Shown here one piece after another: positions 11,042-21,519 of a stretch of 64,000 nucleotides of DNA. How positions within the stretch are numbered: position 1 is the stretch's first letter; each line of letters starts with the position of its first letter. The notes under the pieces are model-generated. The model was not told the origin of the DNA, ran no database searches, and was given only the letters and a program-made list of their open reading frames with translations. The translations under genes and the position numbers were made by a program. Source of the stretch: Aestuariibaculum sp. M13 (GTDB lineage Bacteria; Bacteroidota; Bacteroidia; Flavobacteriales; Flavobacteriaceae); the NCBI RefSeq assembly GCF_024723255.1, contig NZ_JANIAC010000001.1, positions 573,548 to 637,547 of the forward strand. Direction: 5' to 3'.

Positions 11042-13789
11042 TTAATTCTGAATTAGAATAAAATACTTATCCAGATTGATTAAGCGTTTCATATGTTGCT
11101 CGATATCTTCCTTTGAAATTTTACGAATCATCTTTTGGAAATCCTTCATGGTATATAATTTCCCATAATCTAATCCCCATTTTAAATAATCAGAACTCAC
11201 ACGATCGGTTTCGTAAAAAGAAGCCACATAATCTTTTTCCAAAAGGGCCTTAATTCCAATTGCCTGGTCGTCTGTCAAAATACCTTGACTCATAGATGGC
11301 AAGACCTCTTCCTGCATTGCCTTTTGTGCTGCCTCTACATTGGCCAGATCCTCCACAATATAACGAATACTAACTGCATTTAAATTTTGAGATACATTGG
11401 CATATCCAGAGACTCCTAAAGAATAAATATAACCATACTTCTTTCTCAAAATATGAAACATGCGTTTATAACCATATTCTGCTATACCTTCACTAATCAA
11501 TTTATCTTTAAACGAAATTGCCTTATTATCTACACTTGAAAATATAAAGCTTGATTTTGAAGACTTTTTCCCCCAGTCAATTGTCTCTACAATATTTGAT
11601 TTTGCTAATAAAGGTGGTCTGGTTTCATTTACAGATGTATTAAAATCAACTGGTTTTAAAGTACCAATATATGTTGAAATTAACTCATCAACATTCTCAG
11701 GTAATGCACCTCCAACATAAATATATGAATCTCTAAAACTACGCTTAAACATGGAATAATAGTGGAAGTATCGATTTACAGTTTCTTCGGTAATAGTTGT
11801 ATCTGTAACTGTTGGTACATTTAAGCCTTTTCCTAAAATTTCATTTACATAATCGGCATACTCATCTTTAGAATTTCCTGATCGCTTTAAATAACGTTTA
11901 TAACTTTCAGAAATACGGTCTCCTTTTGGTAAAGTTTCATTATTAACCATAAGGTTAAAGATTTTCACCAATTCTGAAAAGTTGTTATTAGTCCCTTTCA
12001 GATGGAACTCATAATCGTAATTATTAAAAGTAACACTTTTATATACTCTAGTGCTTCGGCATAAATCTTTGGCTTCTTTTTCTGAATAATCACCAAAAGA
12101 CTCATCAAAATTATCGGCTACAAACTTAAACAAAGTTCTATCCTTTTCAGGAATATTGTTTAAACCATGTTTACTTACAATCTTTATCTGAGTATCTGAA
12201 TTTGGAGCATTATTTACAACAACTTTAATGCCGTTATCATACTTTAACAAGTATAAATAATCACCCAGCTTTACCTTCTTTTTAATTGATTTCGGATTTA
12301 AATTCTGAATTCTAACTTCAGGTAAGTTTGCATTACTTCTAATTTCAAATTGATTAGATGGTTCTGAAAATTTATACGGTACAACCTTCGCATTTTTGTT
12401 AATAAGCTTAATGGCTCCTAAAATATAAGTTTCATTAAATCCTGCATCAAAAGCTTTGGCTTTTTTATCAAACAAAATGGTTTTGTTTAAATCTGTGAAG
12501 CCATTAAGAACTTCAGTAAAATCATTAGGGGTAATGGTATTAGTAATTTCCTGCATGTATTTTACCTTATCTGATGTAGATAAAGGCATTTCTCCTTTAA
12601 AGAAATGCATTTGTACTGCCGCAAAATAATTATCAGGATTACCCAGATTACTTTGATAACGTTTTAATAATTTATCTACAAAAAAATTAATTTCCTCCTG
12701 TAGAAACCCAAAACGCCTTGCCTGCCCCACAACATAATTAAAGTTATTAAGCATGGTTTTATATGAAGCATTGTCTTTGGCTTCAAGCCTGAAATTAAAC
12801 CACAAATTTCCTGTAAAAGGATAAGCCACATTAGCAGTAACTTTCTCAATATTTGAATCAGGTAATTGATTTAATCTATTTTGAAGCATTTCGCAAAACA
12901 CTTTATAAATCAAATCTCTTTTATACGAATCAAAATCGACAACAGGAAAATCTCTGGTTTTAAACCCTAAAACCAGCATTTCGGAGTTTTTATTTTCGTA
13001 ATCACAATTAACAATAGTTTCCTGGCTTAGGTCTAAATATTTGTTATCGCTTTTATCAGTTGCCTGAGGAAGTTTACCATATAATTTATCAATGTATTTC
13101 GATACTTTTTTCTCATCTACTTTACCATAAACAACAAGTGCTAATTGGTCTGGAGTGTAATACTTATTATAAAAATCTTTTACATCTTTTGAGGTGACAC
13201 TTCTTATCTGTTCTTCAGACCCCAAACCATTATGCCCTTCTAAATACGTACCAATAACAAAGGGTGTGCCTCCTCCTTTTCGAAGTTTAATTTCTTCGAT
13301 AACTACTTTCTTCTCTACTTCTAAATCGGTGGAATCCATTTGAAGATTATAACACCAATCGTTCATTAATCGCAGTGTTTCTTTTAGAGTAGCATCATTG
13401 TTTTCCGGAATAAAAATACGGTACTCGGTATGGGTATCATTTACAGAGCCGTTATAATCCCGCCCAATTCGTAACCCCATACGTTCTAGAGCTTCTGAAG
13501 TTTCATTACCAGGGTAGTTTTTGCTCCCTTTAAAAACCATATGTTCTAAAAAGTGTGCTACGCCACGCTCTTCCTTTTTCTCTACAAAACAACCAGTATC
13601 AGATAGCAGATATACCCCAATTTTCCCTGGTTCACCATTTGGAATAATGTAATATCTAAACCCGTTTGGTAATTGTTTATATGTAATTCCTTCTGGCATA
13701 AAAAAATTCTGCCCATAAGAATGGGCAGAAATTATAATAATGCTTAGAAAGTTTACTAATCGTTTTAAGGTAAAAACACCTTTTTTCAC
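11042..13789 (-). CDS. secreted M16 family zinc peptidase (second copy)
   Basis: A 915-residue M16 peptidase with zinc motif His79-Phe-Leu-Glu82-His83 and a third ligand at Glu159 (LEVEKKVVIEEI), matching the spacing in the other M16 protein of the locus. A hydrophobic stretch at residues 9-26 ending in SAHSYGQ is a signal peptide. Residues 510-900 form the second, non-catalytic lobe. The gene is 28 bases downstream of the YD-repeat-like lipoprotein gene and ends the operon that begins with the SusC gene, so it should be made under control of the same ECF sigma factor. Likely job: cutting a polypeptide that the SusCD pair handles. It differs enough from the 4028-6832 protein to suggest different cleavage preference. 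Confidence 0.92.
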   Translation of the reverse strand: MKKGVFTLKRLVNFLSIIIISAHSYGQNFFMPEGITYKQLPNGFRYYIIPNGEPGKIGVYLLSDTGCFVEKKEERGVAHFLEHMVFKGSKNYPGNETSEALERMGLRIGRDYNGSVNDTHTEYRIFIPENNDATLKETLRLMNDWCYNLQMDSTDLEVEKKVVIEEIKLRKGGGTPFVIGTYLEGHNGLGSEEQIRSVTSKDVKDFYNKYYTPDQLALVVYGKVDEKKVSKYIDKLYGKLPQATDKSDNKYLDLSQETIVNCDYENKNSEMLVLGFKTRDFPVVDFDSYKRDLIYKVFCEMLQNRLNQLPDSNIEKVTANVAYPFTGNLWFNFRLEAKDNASYKTMLNNFNYVVGQARRFGFLQEEINFFVDKLLKRYQSNLGNPDNYFAAVQMHFFKGEMPLSTSDKVKYMQEITNTITPNDFTEVLNGFTDLNKTILFDKKAKAFDAGFNETYILGAIKLINKNAKVVPYKFSEPSNQFEIRSNANLPEVRIQNLNPKSIKKKVKLGDYLYLLKYDNGIKVVVNNAPNSDTQIKIVSKHGLNNIPEKDRTLFKFVADNFDESFGDYSEKEAKDLCRSTRVYKSVTFNNYDYEFHLKGTNNNFSELVKIFNLMVNNETLPKGDRISESYKRYLKRSGNSKDEYADYVNEILGKGLNVPTVTDTTITEETVNRYFHYYSMFKRSFRDSYIYVGGALPENVDELISTYIGTLKPVDFNTSVNETRPPLLAKSNIVETIDWGKKSSKSSFIFSSVDNKAISFKDKLISEGIAEYGYKRMFHILRKKYGYIYSLGVSGYANVSQNLNAVSIRYIVEDLANVEAAQKAMQEEVLPSMSQGILTDDQAIGIKALLEKDYVASFYETDRVSSDYLKWGLDYGKLYTMKDFQKMIRKISKEDIEQHMKRLINLDKYFILIQN

Positions 13790-13817
13790 TTTCTTATTGT
13801 TTTAAAAATTTAATTCG

Positions 13818-15305
13818 TTATTCTTCGTCGTAAAAGAATAAGTAAGTATCTAATCTTCCTTCATTATAACCAGTAAATACTTTTGTTATTTCTATAACAT
13901 TACCTTCTTCATCTGTCTCGTAGGTATATTTCGGTAAATTTAGGTACTGATAAGGATTTTCTTCATCATCTGTAGATACGACTGTTGAAGGCACATATTT
14001 ATACCATAAAATATCGTTAGCTATATCATCTAAACTAATATGGTTACATAATGGCGGGAAACCAGCCATATATGTTGGCATCAATACAGGATCGAACGAT
14101 TTTACTTTTTGTCTTCTATTACTATATCTCATATAGGTTTCTGACTGCCAATACATAGCAAATACACTTTCTCCTAAACCAAATGGATCATCGTATACCA
14201 CTTCATCTACACTATAGCGACTATAACCAAATGATTCTATTTCATTAGATGTATTGTAAACAATATTGAAACGTTCATCTTCAAGATCGCCTTCAGTAAC
14301 TAACTCCCCGTTTTCGTCATAATCATTACTTCTGGATTGAATAGAACTAATTTGTGAACTCGCTGGCACATAATTAATGTAGGTAAAGTTTTTATAATCA
14401 CGAGGGCTTCCATCGCTATACAACGGATTTTGAACAATTGTTTCAACCATACCCATATCATTATACGTGAACTCCCATACATTCCATACAGATTTAGAAG
14501 GCGAATGATAATCTAATTCGATAATATTACCATCTGCATCATAGGTTGGAATAATATAAAAAATAGTTCCTAAATAATTAATGTAATTTATTCTTGTAGG
14601 CTTTTTAAGAACATCTGTTTTTGTTACTGTTACAACTGTAGTAGATTCTTGCCCTTCACTATCTTTGATATAAATTTCGATAGGGTATTCCTGACCTGCT
14701 TCTAACTCTCCCATTAAAACTAAGGCTTTTAATGACATCTCATTAAGCTCTTCTCCAGAGATTGGCTTGTATTCATACCTAACTTCGCCATTATAAATCA
14801 CCTGAACTAAGGCAATGGTATTCAATCCTGTAGAAATATCACCTTTTACATAATACGCTGGCGCCACAATTGCCACGTTACTACCTCCTACTAAATCTAT
14901 TTCAGGAAACGAGAATGGTTGTACATGAATTCTAACACCTCTGTTAAAACTACGACCGTCTTCATCAGTTACTTTTATAATATAATTTAAAATAGTTTCT
15001 TCGGTAATTTCTGTTAAGTCAACTACATAGTCAAAATCAAAATTAGTTTGACCGTTATAGTCTGTAATAGTCTCCACTACACTATAATCTAGGCCATCTA
15101 AAATCAGGATTTCTTTTACTTTATTAGGTACCGTCATTCGCATGTGTACATTATAGTAATCTATAGTATCACGACGTACCTCAACACGTTGCTCTGAAAT
15201 TTCGAAACCTGGATCTGGAAAGGATGGATCATCTTGACAGGCTTGAAACATTAAAAGTCCAAACACACCCATCAATACCGTGTATAATAAATTCTTTGTC
15301 ATCAT
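13818..15305 (-). CDS. lipoprotein with YD-repeat-like C-terminal region
   Basis: A 495-residue lipoprotein; the signal peptide ends in FQAC with Cys23 and is followed by QDD, an acidic stretch of the kind that sends flavobacterial lipoproteins to the cell surface. Residues 35-230 look like two immunoglobulin-type domains (NVHMRMTVPNKVKEILI and similar beta-rich text) as in SusE-like accessory lipoproteins. From about residue 240 there are spaced YDADGNI, YNDMGMVE, YDENGEL and YETDEEGNV units resembling YD/RHS-type repeats, which usually build beta-structure for carbohydrate or protein binding. It is fourth in the operon, 15 bases after the metallopeptidase-like lipoprotein. Probable surface substrate-binding partner of the SusCD complex; no named family is claimed. 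Confidence 0.75.
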   Translation of the reverse strand: MMTKNLLYTVLMGVFGLLMFQACQDDPSFPDPGFEISEQRVEVRRDTIDYYNVHMRMTVPNKVKEILILDGLDYSVVETITDYNGQTNFDFDYVVDLTEITEETILNYIIKVTDEDGRSFNRGVRIHVQPFSFPEIDLVGGSNVAIVAPAYYVKGDISTGLNTIALVQVIYNGEVRYEYKPISGEELNEMSLKALVLMGELEAGQEYPIEIYIKDSEGQESTTVVTVTKTDVLKKPTRINYINYLGTIFYIIPTYDADGNIIELDYHSPSKSVWNVWEFTYNDMGMVETIVQNPLYSDGSPRDYKNFTYINYVPASSQISSIQSRSNDYDENGELVTEGDLEDERFNIVYNTSNEIESFGYSRYSVDEVVYDDPFGLGESVFAMYWQSETYMRYSNRRQKVKSFDPVLMPTYMAGFPPLCNHISLDDIANDILWYKYVPSTVVSTDDEENPYQYLNLPKYTYETDEEGNVIEITKVFTGYNEGRLDTYLFFYDEE

Positions 15306-15320
15306 TTACTTTTTAATTAA

Positions 15321-16448
15321 TTATTGATTTAACACTTCCAAATCTGGGTTTATAGCTAAAATATCTACACCCCATTCGGTTAACAGGTCGAAAATAATTT
15401 TCAAGTTATCTTGAATATTTTGTGGAAACGCTAAAAGCTCATCTGCATCTCTAAAAATTAATTCATTTACATACGCTCTAACATCGTATTCTTTACTTGC
15501 TACAAAATCGTAATAAGGTAATAGAGTTTTTTTATGATATACATATTCTGAACTAGAAGAAAATCTTTCTCCAGTTTCCTGGTCGTAACGCTGCGTATAA
15601 TTCCCTAATCCAGATGAAGACCCATAAAAATATCTGGCATCAATAAATCCTTTCTCATAGAACCAGTCCTTATCAATAAAATCTATTCTTTCATAATCCT
15701 CTTTTCCTGTTTCTGTAATGAAAGGTTCCTCCATTTCCAAACCATAATAGTCTGCTTTATCTCCATAAAACTCCTCTGGTACTTGGTCGTAAAGATTATG
15801 CATCCCCATAATTCTACTCAATAAAATATAGAAATTATCTTTTGTAAACTCTTCTTTTCTTGATGATGTAGTAAGCTCATCTAAATCGATAGAAAATACA
15901 ATAGAGTGTTTATTGAAGACAGTACGTAAATTATATCGAGCAGAACTTGATAATCTTTCTTCACTTTCGGTTAACACATCACCGGCATCATCTGGAACAT
16001 TTCTTTCGCTAAAAAGACTATTACTTACTAACACTTTATATGGCATTAACGTAGCTATAGTCGTATTAGGTTTAAAGTAATTAAATAAATTCTCTACTAA
16101 AAAGGTGGTTACCTCTTGTTTGTAAGCTTCGTATTCAACTTTCCCTTCGGCTGTTAAAACACTATCTACCTCAAATTTAGTTTGAATTTGAGGCATATCT
16201 ATACTTCCCCATAGACTAGTTCGGTCTTCAGAACCAGCATCGTAAGCGAAATCTAAGATTTGATCGTATTCAAACAATAATCCCATGTTATAATCGTCGT
16301 ATAACATTTTTATATCGGAATTAGAAAAGTCTATTTGAGACAAGACTCTATCCTCATCTGCATTTGATGCTTTTACATACTCATCAACATCGCAAGCCAC
16401 TACAGAACACACTATAAGGGCAAGGTATACTAATATATTATTTTTCAT
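15321..16448 (-). CDS. lipoprotein resembling SusD-linked zinc metallopeptidases, active site degenerate
   Basis: A 375-residue lipoprotein (lipobox VVAC, Cys19, followed by DVDE). Order in the operon, length and several stretches (KGFIDARYFYGSSS, DQVPEEFYG, and a C-terminal helix ending in LLTEWGVDIL) recall the putative zinc-binding metallopeptidases encoded next to SusD in many Bacteroidota. In those proteins a HExxH helix precedes the PxEFY segment. Here the corresponding stretch, about residues 205-219, reads NFYILLSRIMGMHNL, with no HExxH. If the match is right, this is a catalytically dead family member that could bind a peptide rather than cut it. The family link comes from remembered patterns, not a search. 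Twelve bases separate it from the SusD gene. Confidence 0.65.
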   Translation of the reverse strand: MKNNILVYLALIVCSVVACDVDEYVKASNADEDRVLSQIDFSNSDIKMLYDDYNMGLLFEYDQILDFAYDAGSEDRTSLWGSIDMPQIQTKFEVDSVLTAEGKVEYEAYKQEVTTFLVENLFNYFKPNTTIATLMPYKVLVSNSLFSERNVPDDAGDVLTESEERLSSSARYNLRTVFNKHSIVFSIDLDELTTSSRKEEFTKDNFYILLSRIMGMHNLYDQVPEEFYGDKADYYGLEMEEPFITETGKEDYERIDFIDKDWFYEKGFIDARYFYGSSSGLGNYTQRYDQETGERFSSSSEYVYHKKTLLPYYDFVASKEYDVRAYVNELIFRDADELLAFPQNIQDNLKIIFDLLTEWGVDILAINPDLEVLNQ

Positions 16449-16460
16449 ATACTTAATTTT

Positions 16461-17897
16461 TTAGTCTTCTATTGTAGGTATTTTTTCGTAACGCTCATTA
16501 TTATAAATCAGCGGATTGTTCTCTCTTTCCTTTAATGGAATAGGCAATGTATAGTTTAAATCGTCTGATAATAACGTGTAGGTTTCTACTGAAGTTACTG
16601 TATTATCGTCTTCAATCACTGTATATACGTGCTTAATTTCCGGACGATTTTCCATACGTCTTAAATCGAACCAACGGTGGTGATCTTCAAAACAAAGTTC
16701 TTTACGTCTTTCGTTTAAAACATAAGCTAAAACCTGGCTATCGTCGCTTGGGTAAACAATACCTGAAACATTACTATAACGATTATTATGTAAAGTTTTA
16801 ACATCATTTAAAGCATTACCATACTCTTGTTTATGAGCATAAGCCTCAGCTCTGTTTAAATAAGCTTCTCCTACTCTAAAGTTAGCAAAACCTAAATCGG
16901 TATACACATCTGTTGCGTATTTTTTCGTTCTATAATAAGGTTTCCCTGTTCCATCATCAATTCCTAAAAAGAATACGTCTTTCCTAAGGTCGTTGTCATC
17001 ATAAAGATCAATTAATTCCTTACTTGCTCTATAATATGCATCCTGTAAAGTAGTTCCGATATTATATAATCTATGAATCGGGCTTAAGGCATAATACGAA
17101 TAAAGAATTTCCTTATTACTATCTCTTACAAAAGGTACCGTAGTAGATATTTTAGTTAATGATCCAGCTTCGATAACTTTATCTGAATAGGCTATAGCCT
17201 CATCCCATTTTTGCTCATATAATTTAACTCTCGACATTAATAAATTACAAGTTGCAGCATTAGGGTGCCATTTACTTTTTGTAATTCCACTTGCTTCCAT
17301 ATGTTCGATAGCTTTTAATAAATCACTCTCTATTAAAGCATAGGCTTCTGCTACTGTATTTCTATTATACGTAGTTTCAACTCCAATATCATCTCTAAGC
17401 GGCACTCCTAAATCTACATCGGCAGATGTCGCATTATAAGGTTTACCATATAAGTTAACAAGGTTAAAATAACTAAGAGCTCGAATAAAATAGGCTTCTC
17501 CTTTAATATTATCAATTTCACTTTGGTCTCCCGACGCCTCATCGATTAACTCAATTACATAATTCGCAATAGCAATATCTTCATAAGTATTCTCCCAAGC
17601 ATTATTAATGGAACCTAATTCGTTTCCATTTTCATCGATCTCTACTTCACGTTGCCAAGTGTAAGTTGGCTTTCTATTCCATTTTAATGTAGACTTCGCC
17701 TTTGGATCTTCAGTCATATTGTCGGTCATGTGGTCAATAGAACTAAAAATAGGATAATTGTAGTTAAACTCATTTAGTAATAAGGCCGCATAATGATCGG
17801 TCGTTTCTGGAATAAGTTTATCCTGATCGACTTCATCTAAAAAATCACTACATCCAAAAATTGGGATTAGTAATAATGTATATATTATTTTTTTCAT
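16461..17897 (-). CDS. SusD/RagB family outer-membrane lipoprotein
   Basis: A 478-residue SusD-like protein. Lipobox FGCSD with Cys16, then the family's typical FLDEVDQDKLIP start. TPR-forming helices include EIDNIKGEAYFIRALSYFNLVNLYG (about residues 127-151) and the closing region has LNRAEAYAHKQEYGNALNDV and LNERRKELCFEDHHRWFDLRRM, both diagnostic. SusD proteins form the lid over the SusC barrel on the cell surface and hand the substrate to it. The gene is 13 bases downstream of the SusC gene. SusD proteins of peptide importers (RagB) and glycan importers share this fold, so the neighbours, not the sequence, argue for a peptide substrate here. Confidence 0.95.
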   Translation of the reverse strand: MKKIIYTLLLIPIFGCSDFLDEVDQDKLIPETTDHYAALLLNEFNYNYPIFSSIDHMTDNMTEDPKAKSTLKWNRKPTYTWQREVEIDENGNELGSINNAWENTYEDIAIANYVIELIDEASGDQSEIDNIKGEAYFIRALSYFNLVNLYGKPYNATSADVDLGVPLRDDIGVETTYNRNTVAEAYALIESDLLKAIEHMEASGITKSKWHPNAATCNLLMSRVKLYEQKWDEAIAYSDKVIEAGSLTKISTTVPFVRDSNKEILYSYYALSPIHRLYNIGTTLQDAYYRASKELIDLYDDNDLRKDVFFLGIDDGTGKPYYRTKKYATDVYTDLGFANFRVGEAYLNRAEAYAHKQEYGNALNDVKTLHNNRYSNVSGIVYPSDDSQVLAYVLNERRKELCFEDHHRWFDLRRMENRPEIKHVYTVIEDDNTVTSVETYTLLSDDLNYTLPIPLKERENNPLIYNNERYEKIPTIED

Positions 17898-17910
17898 ATC
17901 TATTTTTTAA

Positions 17911-20900
17911 TTAGAAACTAACATTTAGACTTAAACTATATGTAGGTAAGGTTGGCATACCAATTCCAGAAACTTGCTCTGGATCTTGCCCCTTAAGATC
18001 TTTATCGAAAGCTATAAAGCCTAAATTACTACCCTGAACACCAACATTTACATATTTAATACCTATTGGTTCTAAGATAACTTTAGGTAAATTATATGAT
18101 AATGTTAAAGATTGAAAACGAATATGGTCAGCATTTACAATTCTGGCATCACTTCTATCGTACATCCACCAAGCGTTGGTTCCTGTTGGCACCACATAGC
18201 CATAATTTGTTACATAAACATCGTCTAAACCATCTGAAGATGCAACATTGCTAAATGATTGATTATAGTTTGATATTGCAGGGATGTTTGTAGTTAATTC
18301 ATCTCCAGGTTGTCTCCAACGATTATTAAACTCGCCAGACATATTTTCGTATGGTAACGGTAAGTTTTGGTTACCATTATATAAACTTAATAATCTGGTT
18401 TTATAACCTAACTTATAAGTAAAACTCGCTGATAGTGTAAAGCTTCCCGATCTAATTTGTGTTCCAAAACCACCATAGTATAGAGGTATACGACTACCTT
18501 GGTATGATAAAGCAGCTTCCAGTTGTTTTTCTGGAGAAGCACCTTCCATAACTAAATTCTTAAAGGTTGGTAATCCGTTTTCGTTTAAACCATCAAACTG
18601 GTATGCGAAGAATCCATTAGTTGGAAACCCTGATCTGTATATACTTCCGTTTAAATAATCGTTAACAGTAAGTGCTAAACGAGCTCCATCTTCAAAACCT
18701 TCTAACACGCGATCTTTACTGTAAGAAAAGTTTAAGTTAGCACTTATTCCTAAATCTTTTTGTTTTAGTAATACCCCTCTTAAGCTTAACTCGTAGTTAC
18801 TAACATCCTTACTTCCTGAATTAAACAACTGAGTAGCTGAACCATTAACTAATGAAATTGGTCTGTTTTGTAACAAGTCCTCACTCTTAGAATACGAATA
18901 ATCTAATGCTCCACTTAAACGACCTCCCCAAAAACTAAAGTTAAGTCCAAGATCGGTTGTCGTTGTTTTTTCCCAACGTAAATTTGCATTAGGAAACGCG
19001 CTTAAACTTGCTGTAGTTTCTGGATAATAGATAGCATTATTCTTTCCGTAATTAGAAATAATTAAATACGGGCTTGTATTTGGCATGGTACCACGTACAC
19101 CATAAGAGGCTCTAAGAGCTAATTCGTCTAAACTTTTAGAGTTTCTTAAAAATTTCTCATTATGCATATTCCAACGTCCAGAAACCGAATATGTTGGCTT
19201 AAATTTATAACGTTCGTATTGTCCAAACTGGTTAGAACCATCACTACGCATATTAAAATTAAGAATATAACGAGAATCGTATACGTAATTAAAAATTCCA
19301 AAATAGGACATAGAATTACTTACTCTGTCAGTTATGTTTGGATATACACTTACACCATCACTGGTTGTCAACCAATTAATCATATTTCCATAATCATAAG
19401 TATTTTCTTGACCAACAAAAGAAGTTGCTCTTGGCAATGCCACGAAACCTCTACCTTGATAATGATTATAACCTGGCACATTAAAACCAGTGGCACCCCA
19501 ATAATTTATAGAACGTGCCTCTTGAGATAAATTAATGTTAAACTGATGCTTACCTAACTTTTTGTTATAGTTTAACTGGTTGGTAATCGAATATGTATCC
19601 TGGCTTACCATACCTCCATTATAAACACCACCAAAAGGTAACAGACCAGATCCTGTTTGTAATCCTTCTATTAAGTCTTCAAAAGCATCATAAGTACGTA
19701 AATTTGCTGCATAGAATGTATTTTCCGTAATCCACTCTTCAGTTAAATTCGTCGTATTTCTATAACTTACCTGGCTATTAAATCTAAAATCATTTAAAAA
19801 TTCCCAATTTAAGGCCGCTGCCAGCGTTAATCCTTTATTTGTGATATTTCTTTCAGATTCGTTCATTTCGTTTAACACATTATATCCTGCATATATACGC
19901 TCACCATTATAAACTGCAATATTTTGACTTTGCTTAAAATAGCTTCCATCTTCGTTATAAATAGGAATCGTTCTAGCTGTATAATAGGCTGTATTAAATG
20001 TATTTATAGAACCATGGTTATACGTTGCTTCCTGAACTGACCCATTCATTCTAAAAGATAATTTTACATTATCTCTAACATCTAAGTCGATATTAGAACG
20101 TGCAGTAATACGATTTAATCCCACATTATTTTCAGCTCCATTTTGATCATCATATCCTAAAGAGAAGTAGTATTTTGCATTTTCGCTACCACCTGAAGCA
20201 CTTAAAGCATGTGTTTGCACAAAAGAATCTCGATATAATTCACCAAACCAATCGGTATTTAACGTTTCTAAATAACTTACCTGGTTTTGAAACTCTTGTT
20301 GTGTATAAGTACCATCCCATAAGTTTAATAATGCTCCTTCATAACCAATACGATCGATATTATCGTAAGACTGTCCATACCCTAAATTTCTGTGATACAT
20401 TTCTCTAGAAACATCAATACGTTCTTGAGAGTTCATCAAATTTAAGTCTGAATATTGAGGTGCCTGTACAAAACTAAGTCCTGTAGAATAATTTAGTTGA
20501 GGCTTACCTTGTTTACCTCGTTTTGTTGTAATAACAATTACCCCATTTGCAGCACGCGTACCATAAATAGCAGTTGCCGATGCATCTTTTAAAATATCAA
20601 TTTTGGCTATATCTGTTGGATTAATTCCCGTTAACGCATTACCAATAATATTTACATTATCGAAACTGTTAATCTCGCTCGCCGATAATGGCACTGGATC
20701 TTCATAAATAACACCATCTACAACCCATAGCGGACTTTGGTTTCCTGTAAAGGTACTACCGCCACGTACTCTAATTTTTGCTGCAGCACCAGGTGTAGAA
20801 CTTAAGTTTGTAACAGAAAGCCCTGTTGCTTTACCATCTATCATTTTATCGATGGTGATAGCCCCTTGAATTTCTAACTCTTCATTTTGTATTGTAGCTA

Positions 20901-21519
20901 CAGAACTGGTATTTTCTGTTCTATCAATTTTAGTATAACCTGTATTGATAACCACCTCGTCAAGGTTCTCTACAGTTGGTTTCAATTTAATTTTTAAGGT
21001 CGTTGAACTCTCGACTGTAATTTCCTGAGTTTCGTACCCTAAATATGACACAACTAAAGTTGAACTTTGTGGTAAAACAATTTTAAATTTACCGTCAAAA
21101 TCTGTAACTACTCCAAGTACACTATTTTTTACCAAAACATTGGCTCCTAAAATAGCTTCATTGGTGGCTTCATCAAGTACTACTCCATCAACAGTAATAC
21201 TTTGAATTGGAGCAACTTTCCCATTTTCTACAATAACAATAACGCCATCTACTACTTTATAAGACAGGTCTGTCCCCTTTAAAACCTCGTCTAAAATCTC
21301 CTCAACTGGAGCATTTGTTTTTTTAACAGATATATCTGCTAAAGCATTAATTTTTTCGTCATTAAAAAAGAAACTATAATCAGTTTGTTTTCTTATTTCC
21401 TCAAATAACTTTGAAAAACTAACGTTAGTTAAACTTAAACTCACACGTTTCGACTGTGAATAAGTGGCCGCGTTAATTGATAATACGGCACTAAAAATTA
21501 AAATAATGGATAACCTCAT
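17911..21519 (-). CDS. SusC/RagA TonB-dependent receptor with STN domain
   Basis: A 1202-residue outer-membrane receptor. In order: signal peptide (residues 1-22), STN signalling domain (about 25-98), carboxypeptidase-regulatory-like beta-sandwich (about 107-185, with LGANVLVKNSVLGVVTDFDG), plug domain (about 195-330, with the SusC marks IRVRGGSTF, LWVVDGV, and DASATAIYGTRAANGVIVITTKRG) and a 22-strand barrel to the C-terminal Phe. The STN domain is the part that contacts FecR, and the ECF sigma and FecR genes lie just upstream, so ligand binding should switch on this operon. The chosen Met is the only one in frame after a TAA at 21523-21525. Upstream of that stop, in the same frame, is a 21-codon Met-Lys-Lys stretch typical of the longer n-region seen in related receptors. 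Confidence 0.95.
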   Translation of the reverse strand: MRLSIILIFSAVLSINAATYSQSKRVSLSLTNVSFSKLFEEIRKQTDYSFFFNDEKINALADISVKKTNAPVEEILDEVLKGTDLSYKVVDGVIVIVENGKVAPIQSITVDGVVLDEATNEAILGANVLVKNSVLGVVTDFDGKFKIVLPQSSTLVVSYLGYETQEITVESSTTLKIKLKPTVENLDEVVINTGYTKIDRTENTSSVATIQNEELEIQGAITIDKMIDGKATGLSVTNLSSTPGAAAKIRVRGGSTFTGNQSPLWVVDGVIYEDPVPLSASEINSFDNVNIIGNALTGINPTDIAKIDILKDASATAIYGTRAANGVIVITTKRGKQGKPQLNYSTGLSFVQAPQYSDLNLMNSQERIDVSREMYHRNLGYGQSYDNIDRIGYEGALLNLWDGTYTQQEFQNQVSYLETLNTDWFGELYRDSFVQTHALSASGGSENAKYYFSLGYDDQNGAENNVGLNRITARSNIDLDVRDNVKLSFRMNGSVQEATYNHGSINTFNTAYYTARTIPIYNEDGSYFKQSQNIAVYNGERIYAGYNVLNEMNESERNITNKGLTLAAALNWEFLNDFRFNSQVSYRNTTNLTEEWITENTFYAANLRTYDAFEDLIEGLQTGSGLLPFGGVYNGGMVSQDTYSITNQLNYNKKLGKHQFNINLSQEARSINYWGATGFNVPGYNHYQGRGFVALPRATSFVGQENTYDYGNMINWLTTSDGVSVYPNITDRVSNSMSYFGIFNYVYDSRYILNFNMRSDGSNQFGQYERYKFKPTYSVSGRWNMHNEKFLRNSKSLDELALRASYGVRGTMPNTSPYLIISNYGKNNAIYYPETTASLSAFPNANLRWEKTTTTDLGLNFSFWGGRLSGALDYSYSKSEDLLQNRPISLVNGSATQLFNSGSKDVSNYELSLRGVLLKQKDLGISANLNFSYSKDRVLEGFEDGARLALTVNDYLNGSIYRSGFPTNGFFAYQFDGLNENGLPTFKNLVMEGASPEKQLEAALSYQGSRIPLYYGGFGTQIRSGSFTLSASFTYKLGYKTRLLSLYNGNQNLPLPYENMSGEFNNRWRQPGDELTTNIPAISNYNQSFSNVASSDGLDDVYVTNYGYVVPTGTNAWWMYDRSDARIVNADHIRFQSLTLSYNLPKVILEPIGIKYVNVGVQGSNLGFIAFDKDLKGQDPEQVSGIGMPTLPTYSLSLNVSF

